From Nymphaea colorata (lineage: Eukaryota; Streptophyta; Magnoliopsida; Nymphaeales; Nymphaeaceae), in assembly GCF_008831285.2 (NCBI RefSeq), contig NC_045141.1, positions 24,537,315 through 24,601,314 on the forward strand: a stretch of 64,000 nucleotides of DNA. Reading direction: 5' to 3'. Below the pieces are notes generated by a model that was not told the origin of the DNA, did not search any database, and saw only the letters and a list, made by a program, of their open reading frames with translations. The translations under genes were made by a program, and so were the position numbers. The stretch's first letter is position 1. Each line of letters begins with the position of its first letter. Positions 55,365-64,000 of this stretch are shown here, piece after piece.

Positions 55365-58300
55365 AGATTTCAGTGGTATCTTTTTTCTTCTTAACAGAAA
55401 GCCCATCCTCTTATGGTCGGCCCGGCTGGCTTCAAATTTCATCATAGGAGAGTGTTTAGTTCACCAAATATGGACTATGGTGGCTAAAAAGACTTGTCCT
55501 AGAACCCAGTACGAGACTTTTGGGACCGGCTTCCAAATGGCTAGTCAAAACCAAGACACTTGAAATGAAAAAAAAAAAAAATTAAAAAGAGAAAAGCTTC
55601 CAACTAGAAACATATTAGCAATCTGAGGCTACACTGATTCTCAGCAGATTATGCCAAAAGAGGCATCTCAAGAACTGAATTCTTGACTTCATCTAACTTG
55701 AATGTCTCGAGTACAATACCCTAGTCAGGACAGGTGGGCCAAGCTCTTCACCCCGGCAAGAAATGGGCTTTGTGAATCTACTCCAAGCAGCACTCTTGAT
55801 CCTGTTGCTTGGAAAAATGATAAGCAGCATTACAAGGGGAGAACAACACCACCCAATTTGATTATGTGAAAGTTATGAAGATAAGAACGTTGATAGAAAG
55901 CAAGTGTTTGGCGAAGCAGAGAGGGACGTAGATCTTCAGGTTCTTTTCATTCTACTTAGCAGAGACGGGTCATGCTGTGAATCCTCGAATCTTGAGCGAC
56001 ATAATAATCGGTCAAAGATCCAAAATTTGATCTCCAAAATCTGAAGCCGACTTCAAATGCAACCTCCTCTCTTTTTTGATGGGCCACAAAGAAGCGGCCT
56101 TTTGCAGTTAAAGGCAGTGGAACTTCAAGATTCGGGAAAGAAGAAGCACATCTATCCGGCAATACCGGACAAACGTTGTGTCGACGAAAAGGATGCATGA
56201 GGTCGATTGAAGCCTGAAGGAACGAGTGTGGGGAACGTGTAGCAGATGCCGGCCGCCACCTAGCTTCGTCTTTTAGTACGTTTTGGGTTAGTGGCCGGGA
56301 CAGCCACTCTGGTTTCTGCCGACGTCCCTCTTTCTGTATTCCAGCTTCAGTGAAGTGTGTCCAAGACGAGACTGAGGACGGACCTACAGGCAGCTGGAGA
56401 TGCGGGGCCATGGTTGCATGCGGGTCCAGTGGCGGACGGAACTCTGCCTGGCCGTTCTGGCGGCGACAAAGCTGCTGAACTTGAACAAGCTGGCTTATGC
56501 GCCTCCATATTATATGAATGACGTCAGACACCTATGCACCCCTTGTACAAACCAAAACGTGTTTGACATAATATTTAATAAACCTCCTTGTTTCAGTTTG
56601 CAGTGCGCCGCCAAGATGGTCGAATGCCTTGGCATATTCCGAGGCACACATTCAAATTTATTCAAGATATCTTTTCAATCTATCTTCAAATCCAATTTCT
56701 AAACATGCTCTCAAAAAAAAAAAAAAAATTCAGTTCAGTTCAGTTTCCAAATCTATTATCAATCAAAAGTTTCAATCATTTTTTAAAAATGCATGCATCG
56801 TATGTAGATGTAGGTTGCATGTCATGACTTTATAATGAAATGGACATTTTGATCTATTTCCTAGCCGACATGCTGTGGGTCCCCTTTTAGCTTTCAAAAA
56901 CCAATTCCTTTTAAAAACCTAGACTCGTATACGTATCTATTAAGCACGACACTTAGTTTGTCTTTGATTCACCACAGATCTGTGCAAAGTTTTTCAAAAA
57001 GATTTGCACATACATGACCTGTACAATGAGAAGAGCACCTATAGGAATCAAACTAACGATCCATCGATGACTCGCTTCACCCTTGGAGTGCTTAGGCAGC
57101 AATTTTAAAATGTCACATTTCTTTCACTTTTTTAGCTTTTTTTTTTTTTTGTGGGGAGGGGGTTGCATAGTATGAGAAAAAAAGTTACGTTTATGATGAT
57201 GATATTGAAAATAAAGATTTCCGATCGCTTTAACTTTACCATGTCAATGAAAGTACTGCTAGATGGAACCCACAGCGTGCCAAGAGGTCCATAAGGGGCC
57301 AACGGCAGCTTAGTTGGCTACAACCAACACTCATCTGGTGATGCATGATTTATTGGCAATTAACAAATTGATCTCTTCGTAGTCTCTATAGATGAACTCA
57401 TTTTTGCTTTTCCTTGAACATTTCAAATTAATCTTTTATGTTGTGATTGTTGTTGGAAACCGCACCAAGATGGAAAAACTTAGGCAGCCTCTGTATGAAT
57501 TCCCTCAAAAAAAAAAAAGGGTTTAAAACCTGGTTTTGTGAAAACAATTCTCTTAATGAGTTTTGAAAACCTACTTTTAGTGTCTTGAGTAACGTGACAA
57601 AACCAGGTTTTCAAAAATGAAGACCTGGTTTTTGTTTGGACGCCAAAAGATGGGGTTTTGAGGTGCCTTTGAAAAATAAGTCAAGTTGAATGGTAGTTGA
57701 TTTACAGTAAGTGAATTCAAACTGCAAAGTTAATGATATGTAATTGATGAATCAAAACATTTAGTAGGTTGTACAACCTACCAATATTCTGCACATGAAG
57801 AGGTTCGTTGGGAGATCTGGACTCCCATTATTTCCGAGGAAAGGGAGTGGAAGCTACATTATCTTTACTTTAGCCATAGCAGATCAAGACAGACTGAAAC
57901 AAGCATGCATGTTCAGCAGCGTGAAAAAAATTGGTAATAGTGATTAACTTTAGCTGCAGGGGACAAATGAATATAAAGTAACCAATTTGGTTCTCTTTCT
58001 CCACCATTAATTTACTGCAGATTCTCATGTACCTCCCACACAGATACACAAAGACACATACGTGTAAGATTATTGCTGACCAGATAATTTAAGAACAAGT
58101 ATTCTTTCAAGCACCGATGTCACACAAATATTCACTGATATTTAGAAAAGATCATGGTATCATTGACACGAAAAGGAACCAGACGCTTTTACTGGGTGAA
58201 ATTAAGTAGCAGAACGCATTCAAAATACCGACAAGTATGATATTCCACATATTTTTGAAAGTTTTTTGCATGTAATCTATTAACAACAATAAACATTTCA

Positions 58301-61300
58301 AGTATAGTTAAAAACTCTTCTACAGAAAAAAGAAAGGTCGTAAACTTATCATTTCATATCATTTTATGATCTTTTTCCTTTTTAACATTTTTGGACATTC
58401 GAAGCCTTTGGTGACCCACGGTCCTGGATGATGTTGATGTGGCAAGGATGGAAGAGGGCCTTTATATCCCCAAGAAATCGAGGTTCCTAATCGTCGAAAT
58501 CACGATGTCCAGCTCGTCTTTCAGCAATGGTGTCGCTGGTAGGCCCACCATTCTCCTCCCCGTTCTTTTGATTCTTCGTCTGCTCTTTTCTTTCCCCTTC
58601 GATATCACAAAGAAAAGATAAAGATGACTCCCCAACGCACCAAAAAGTACAATTAAGAAGAAGAATGAAAAGAGAAGGAAAGAACTACTGGATTAATGAG
58701 AGGGTACAGAGAGAGAAGATGGAGAAAAGATGAAAACGACGACGACGAGTGCCTGTCGATTGCTTTTTTTTTTTTTTCCACCTCAAAACAATGTCTTGGG
58801 TGAAAAAAGAACCCCACCAGGTTATAAGAAACCTGAATGAAAACAGGTTTTCAAGTTTCGTAGGCACCCAAACACCCACAAAACGAGGTTTCAGTGTTCA
58901 AAACCCATTTTTCAGCGAGTAACCAAACAGGCCTTTAGTGTTTAGCCTGAGAGCGTAAAACCCAGAATAATACCCCTTCAAATCGCAAGTACCTTTACTC
59001 CATAGACCAGGAAGAAACAAATAAAATTGACAGAATGAAGTGAAAATATTCCGGTAAGTAAGTGCCCGATTCCAATAAAATAGAAACTATGCTTGAAGTT
59101 AAAACAGAAAAAAAAAGAGAGAGTAAATATTTCGCATATAAGTATGTCGACCATCATAAGGAGGAGATGGTTGTGCCAATTGCCCATGTACAAAAGTCAC
59201 GAAATAGTTAAAAATAGAAGCTTCCACTAGCTACTTTAAAGAGAAGCCTAAGATTCTCTATATCCAAGTCTGAGACATCATATCATGCATGCAGGCGACC
59301 ACGCGCGAGATTCTCAGTCAATGTCCAAGCGTGCAATCTCACATCACAGAGGCTCTTTTTTCTAGTCGTTCATCGTGATCGATATGCAATACGAGCTTGT
59401 TCGTTGAGTACTGCTGCGGAACTGATGATCAGAAAGAAATCTTTCCTGTGATCTTCGATTCCAGATGCGTACGACTCCTGTCCATGCGATAAGGTGCTGC
59501 CGGAGGCCACTGAGAAGACGGGGAAAACTACAAATTGTGGGCAACCAGACGCTTGGCACAAATTCAAGCCATTACGATCAAACAAGGGACCAATGGGAAA
59601 GTTTAGTTCTTAGAAAAGTGAAAAAAAGTACGTTGGTATTTGCCAACGGGGGGTTACGTGGAGCGAATGTCATCCTTTCGAGAGAGAGAGAAAGAGAGAG
59701 AGAATATCTGTAATCCAACTACCGAGAAAAAGGAAAAGGAAGAAGAAGAAGAATAAATAAAGTCGGCGACCTTTTCTTAAGAAAGCTAAGGACATAAGGT
59801 TGCCGCTTGACGCAAAAAACGACGTGACTGGCCAAAGTCGGCAGCGTCAAAGGGCGCATAGGGACAAGCAGCAGCCCACCTCGACTCGCCACCCTGCTGC
59901 ATGCCCTACTTACTCGTTACTTCACTCCACTCTTTAGTACTAATTGAGGGAATGCAGCAGAGAATAGGACCGGCTCCTTAATGAAGGGCTTATGTATTTT
60001 CACGCCACCTAATTACAGCCGACATCTTTAATATCGCTGGTCGTGGTGAGATAGGCAGCTTGCTTCCATGGTTACGTCAGTCCTTTCAGGCGCCGTTTGC
60101 ATTGGAAATAAGATGCTGAGTGTTTCTTGAATCTGTCAGAGATTTATTTATGAAATGCTTGCATACTATTCCTAATGTCAAAGCCTCACAGCTCCTGCGC
60201 CCTCATGCTCTTACTTTGAGGGACCCCTTCAACCAACTATTGTTGTATTTGTACAAGTTGCACGCACCTTCCCACCACCCTCCATGCCCAGCTACTGCAT
60301 GCCTTCCCTCTGACCTCATCATTCAAATGGATGTTATGTCATCTCATGTACTATTTTATATTATTACTCCCTTGAGATGGGTAAGTACCAGCTAAATCTT
60401 GACATTTACAGAATAGTAGGCAACATTTGCCCAGCTATTATATCACATACGTATGGGTAGGGTAGGGGTACCGCATTTTTATCAATGGGTGATAGTTATA
60501 TATTTTTAAATAATTATATACATCAAATCAGCAAAAAGTGACACAAATGTACAAAACTGATGTCATTTTTGTCGTACATATGTTGTGTAGATATGTTGTA
60601 TGAAGGTAGGTCAATCAAGTGAAAATAGATATTATGTATGAGAAAAAAAAAAGAAAAGGAAGGAAGCACCATTCCTAAACTTACTGCCGTACCGCCATAC
60701 CAGTACGAGTATGTGGGCCCTTCCCATGTACCACTGTGACATTGTTGCCACGACTCATTAAAAGTGTGTATATATGGGTGTAACCCCGGCTCTAGCATCA
60801 CTCTCTTAAATTCGCACCGTTTTTGCATTTAACAGCCGTAACTTGCATCGCCATTCAACCAAATCGAATAATATGAGTACAGGTATCATGGTGTATTAAT
60901 TAGTAAGAAACGACACAATTTCCTCCTCCAAATGCTAGAAGAAGGGATACCCGGATGTGAAAAAGAAATAATTTTTTTTTAAATTGAAAAAAAAAAACGG
61001 TGCCCTTGATTTTAGTTTTGGTTTGAAGAAATTATGCTAGAAGATGAATTCATGACGGAGCAAAGCTTAAGGGCACGAGTGCCTGAGAGGTGGCCTTCGC
61101 TCCCTATGCATGGTTGCAGGTCGGCAGAAAAAGGTTTTCTGTGGAAAAGCTAGTGATGACATAATTATTAAAACTGTGGCTGTGCTTTGTCCTACAAACA
61201 ACGGCAACATCTGTGTCAATCGGCGTCTACTTATTGCCGCTGTCAAAAAAGGGAGTAACTCATCCATCCATCGTCGACATGTTGCACTTAGGCTTGCTTT

Positions 61301-61340
61301 TACTCAGCCAGTCCCAGGCCAAGGCGGAGCCGATAACCTT
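55365..61340. other. Intergenic between tRNA-Phe and the UGT
   Basis: No confident gene. Repeat-like segments: 57470-57700 and 58790-58940 (AAAACCTGGTTTT / 'aaccaaacaggcc' ends), a GA run at about 59680-59703, and 60440-60830 with 'ggtagggtaggggtacc' and 'ccgtaccgccataccagtac' segments. Single-exon frames such as 58439-58621 and 59465-59713 show no family features. Confidence 0.5.
55956..56411 (-). CDS. Hypothetical ORF, 151 codons, unrecognised
   Basis: ATG-initiated minus-strand frame (MAPHLQLPVG...), open further upstream only to a GTG. The region is more GC-rich than its surroundings. No domain, signal peptide or membrane segment can be seen, and no exons can be joined. It could be a single-exon orphan gene, part of a non-coding transcript, or chance. 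Confidence 0.2.
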   Translation of the reverse strand: MAPHLQLPVGPSSVSSWTHFTEAGIQKEGRRQKPEWLSRPLTQNVLKDEARWRPASATRSPHSFLQASIDLMHPFRRHNVCPVLPDRCASSFPNLEVPLPLTAKGRFFVAHQKREEVAFEVGFRFWRSNFGSLTDYYVAQDSRIHSMTRLC

Positions 61341-61348
61341 TTCTTGCC

Positions 61349-61428
61349 TTATATAATGGTCAGCAACCAGCACCGAGTGGAGCGCCTCGCCGCCTGCTCT
61401 GAAGTTATAAACAGACACAAACACAAGC
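61349..61428 (+). promoter_or_regulatory. UGT core promoter with TATA box
   Basis: A clear TATATAA (in ttatataat, 61349-61357) lies about 75 bases before the ATG, leaving room for a leader of roughly 40 bases. Confidence 0.6.
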
Positions 61429-62829
61429 ATGTGCCGCGTCAATAATGCACCAGTGGTGGTGCTGATGCTTCCCTTCCCTGCGCAGGGCCACCTGACTCCT
61501 CTCCTCCATTTCTCCCGGCTCCTCGCCCTCCGCCGCCTTCCCGTCGTCTTCCTCGGCTCCTCCGCCCATAACCGGCAGGCCAAGCTTCGGCTGCAGGGCT
61601 GGGACTTGGCTTCCTTCCCCGCCATCTCCTTCCACGACCTCCCCCTCCCTGCCTGCCCGATACCCGACCCGGACCCCGAGTCCGCCGTCAAGTTCCCTGC
61701 GCACCTCCAGCCCATGTTCGATGTCTCGGATCGTGTCCGGGACCCGCTGGACCAATTGCTGGCCAAACTCTCGGCTTCGTCCAGGCGCGTCGCCGTCGTG
61801 CACGACCCGCTCATGTCCTTCGCCGCGGAACTCGGGTCCAAGTACCCCAACGTTGAGGCCTTCGCCTTTAGGTGCGTCAGCGCCTTCTCCTCCCTTTCTT
61901 TCCAACTCAACCAGCAGAAGGATCCAAAGCGTGTCAGACCGGACCTGGATCTGGTTTCGCCGGAGGGCTGCTTCACCAAAGAGTTCCTCGAGTTCGTCCG
62001 CCGGCGCCACCATGGCGTCCCACTGACCAAAGGAGAAATCTTCAACACGCTCGATGAGACGGAAGGAGAGTTCGTCGGGAGGCTGTCGAAGATGCCGCAG
62101 TATAGGAACCGAAGAATATGGGGCATAGGACCCATCTTCCCGATCCAATTGGAGAAGAGTTCGGGTCCGAAACCGGATCTGTTAAATTGGCTGGATAAGC
62201 AACCCGAAAGATCGGTTCTGTATGTGTCGTTCGGGTCGATCTCGAGCTTGTCATTGGCTCAGATCCACCAGCTGGCCCTTGGGCTGGAGCGCAGCGGTCA
62301 GAGGTTCCTGTGGGTTCTTCACTGCGCGGACCGGGGCGATATCTTCATGAAAACGCCCGATCCAGAAATCCGTTTGCCCGAGGGGTTCCAGAAGCGGGTC
62401 GCCGGGTCCGGTCTGGTGGTCAGGGGGTGGGCCCCACAGTTGGAGATATTGAGCCACGGCGCGGTGGGTGGGTTCCTGAGCCACTGCGGCTGGAACTCAT
62501 GCATGGAGAGCCTGAGCTTGGGCGTGCCCCTAGCCACTTGGCCGCTGCACTCGGACCAGCCGGCCAACGCGCAGCTGGTGACCGAGGTGCTGAAGGTAGG
62601 GGTGGTGGTCAGGCAGTGGACTGGGGCAGGGGCAGGGGCAGCGGAGGAGGTCGTGGCGGCCGAAAGGATCGCGAGCGCCGCCAGGCGGCTGATGGCGGAC
62701 ACAGCCGAGGCTATAGAGATCCGAAATAGGTCGGCGAAGCTGAGGGATGCAGCTCGGCGAGCCTGGGCTCGGGCTGGGTCGTCCAGCACAGCCTTGAACT
62801 CTTTTGTGGAATTGGTAACCAGGGCATAG
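61429..62829 (+). CDS. UDP-glycosyltransferase, zeatin O-glucosyltransferase-like (UGT93 type)
   Basis: Intronless 466-residue family 1 glycosyltransferase. Related enzymes move glucose or xylose from UDP-sugar to the side-chain hydroxyl of zeatin, storing cytokinin; cytosolic. The N-terminal domain has PFPAQGHLTPLLHFSRLLA with catalytic H21 and the helper pair H125-D126. SSAHNRQAKLRLQGW (44-58) is typical of the zeatin-glycosyltransferase group. The 44-residue PSPG donor-binding box runs from W334 to Q377 and includes HCGWNS (352-357) and HSDQ (374-377). A Gly/Ala-rich insert (GAGAGAA, 399-405) follows RQW. The GC-rich sequence gives long antisense frames that are not genes. Acceptor specificity cannot be read from sequence; zeatin is the family-based guess. 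A broken relative lies at 45355-45835. Confidence 0.95.
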   Translation: MCRVNNAPVVVLMLPFPAQGHLTPLLHFSRLLALRRLPVVFLGSSAHNRQAKLRLQGWDLASFPAISFHDLPLPACPIPDPDPESAVKFPAHLQPMFDVSDRVRDPLDQLLAKLSASSRRVAVVHDPLMSFAAELGSKYPNVEAFAFRCVSAFSSLSFQLNQQKDPKRVRPDLDLVSPEGCFTKEFLEFVRRRHHGVPLTKGEIFNTLDETEGEFVGRLSKMPQYRNRRIWGIGPIFPIQLEKSSGPKPDLLNWLDKQPERSVLYVSFGSISSLSLAQIHQLALGLERSGQRFLWVLHCADRGDIFMKTPDPEIRLPEGFQKRVAGSGLVVRGWAPQLEILSHGAVGGFLSHCGWNSCMESLSLGVPLATWPLHSDQPANAQLVTEVLKVGVVVRQWTGAGAGAAEEVVAAERIASAARRLMADTAEAIEIRNRSAKLRDAARRAWARAGSSSTALNSFVELVTRA

Positions 62830-64000
62830 TGCCTTGCTGCAAGCTTTAGCCGACAACTAAACAGCCAAGAGCTCGGGCCGACCCGGTCCAGTGCAATTTG
62901 TTCCTATACCATTTGTGAATTGTTCGTCTCGCATGTGATTAAGTTCGTGATTGATCTATGGATCAATCATGTACAGGAAGATCTATTGCATATGCAGCAA
63001 TAATCTGAACAAATTAAGGATTGTTAATTAAATAATTGTGTTCCGCCCCAAAGATGCCCTTTGCGTTTTGTTTTGATCAGTCTGGCTACCGATCGTGCAC
63101 CGGGGTCGAACATATAAGAAGCTTGTGCTTATAAGAGGGTGACCGTTTGGCTTTGTTATAGTGTCTAAGTCTATTGTTCATGAGGCGTTCAGTCATCTCA
63201 CCATATTTAATACAATAGTCAATTTAAAGCAACACCCAATAATACTTGGTTCATAATTTAGTCAATTTACTAAACGCTCAAGTGTCGGGCGTTTGAGCAT
63301 GTTTTAGGGATGTAAATGGTTCAGATTTTATCAAGTAATTACTTAACAAATCAGACTTGAATTGAATGGAACCATTTAGGTCCATGATTTATATTCTTGG
63401 GCATCATTTTACTGCTTCAGGAGACATTTAGTTGATTTATTTCTTTATCCTCTGAGATCCGTGGATATAATACGACACACAATATCATCCCTGAAGAAGT
63501 AGAGATAGATCTCAAGTAATTACAATGCTTTCTTACAATGATGTTGAGTGTTAAAAGACTTGCATATTCATGAATATGATAGGATATAACTTTCATTGTG
63601 GCAAACAACAAGTGCAGGCATCTCGAGGTACCGAAGACAAGCCATTTACCCCAAGGAATGAAAGGTTCAGCTCCTCAGTTAAGTAAAAAGCATAGACAAT
63701 CACAAAAAAAAAAAAAAAGATTGAAAATAAAACAAATAGAAAATGCTTTGACAGACATTTAGTTATCTCATATTTGATTTGATACTTTGATCCTTAGAGA
63801 GGAGCGGGTTTAAGAGGAGATCCCGGTCTCATCCTTTTAGGCTTTTAGAACTAAGCTTTTCTATCAAAAATATGAAATACTAGACCACGAAATTGATTGG
63901 ACATAACTTTTATTGATGCATGTGCCAAACCACAAGTCCAAAAGGTAATAACCAAGATAAAATATTGAAAACAAAGAAAACCAAACAACGAAACACATGA
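62830..64000. other. UGT 3' flank and intergenic DNA
   Basis: Probable UGT 3' UTR at first, then AT-rich DNA without a recognisable gene. Confidence 0.5.
63305..63400 (+). mobile_element. One end of a hAT-like repeat
   Basis: Begins TAGGGATGTAAATGG, the same end motif as the elements at 13062 and 44595, followed by AT-rich sequence with 'aaccattt'. I cannot find the opposite end before the window stops, so extent is unknown and the call is tentative. Confidence 0.4.

Noticed and set aside
61260-62148. Antisense frames of 291 and 247 codons across the UGT
   Set aside because: They overlap a UGT with complete PSPG box and catalytic His. They are products of GC-rich codon use and show no family features.

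Overview
The window is nuclear DNA from a flowering plant. Evidence: spliced genes with GT-AG introns, a tRNA-Phe(GAA) of the plant cytosolic type, an AMT1 ammonium transporter, a zeatin-O-glucosyltransferase-like UGT, plant MITE and LTR remnants, and long AT-rich intergenic DNA. The two intronless genes (AMT1 and UGT) are clearly more GC-rich than the multi-exon genes. This suits a monocot or an early-diverging angiosperm better than a typical core eudicot, but the species cannot be fixed from the sequence.

Layout. 1-3.0 kb: no confident gene. 3.58-5.11 kb (-): intronless AMT1, with a CT/GA-rich leader and promoter. 5.3-15.9 kb: AT-rich intergenic DNA with repeat remnants, including a 401-bp hAT-like MITE at 13.06 kb. 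16.36-21.51 kb (-): class III alcohol dehydrogenase (S-nitrosoglutathione reductase), 9 exons, with a decayed copy of its own 3' end just downstream. 21.6-28.0 kb: intergenic repeats and small duplications. 28.19-40.70 kb (-): DEAD-box RNA helicase 13 (Mak5/DDX24 type), 14 exons. 42.01-44.25 kb (+): 4-exon chloroplast membrane protein (RIQ/DUF1118-like), divergent from the helicase. 44.6-46.2 kb: hAT-like MITE, a broken UGT pseudogene (-) and a Tourist-like MITE. 46.95-54.36 kb (+): COQ6 ubiquinone-biosynthesis monooxygenase, 10 exons, with a solo LTR nested in another repeat in intron 4. 55.29-55.36 kb (-): tRNA-Phe. 55.4-61.3 kb: intergenic. 61.43-62.83 kb (+): intronless zeatin-O-glucosyltransferase-like UGT. 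62.8-64 kb: intergenic, with one end of another hAT-like repeat.

All five spliced or intronless housekeeping-type models and the UGT were built by reading exon borders on the relevant strand. In each spliced model the phases join without a stop: 379 aa for the dehydrogenase, 826 aa for the helicase, 172 aa for the plastid protein and 523 aa for COQ6. The genes are functionally unrelated (nitrogen uptake, NO/formaldehyde metabolism, ribosome biogenesis, thylakoid organisation, respiration, cytokinin conjugation), as is normal for a plant chromosome arm. I found no CRISPR array, operon, viral insertion or obviously new multi-gene system. The most interesting items are the nested transposons in COQ6, the UGT pseudogene, the self-copy of the dehydrogenase 3' end, and a family of hAT-like repeats ending in TAGGGATGT.
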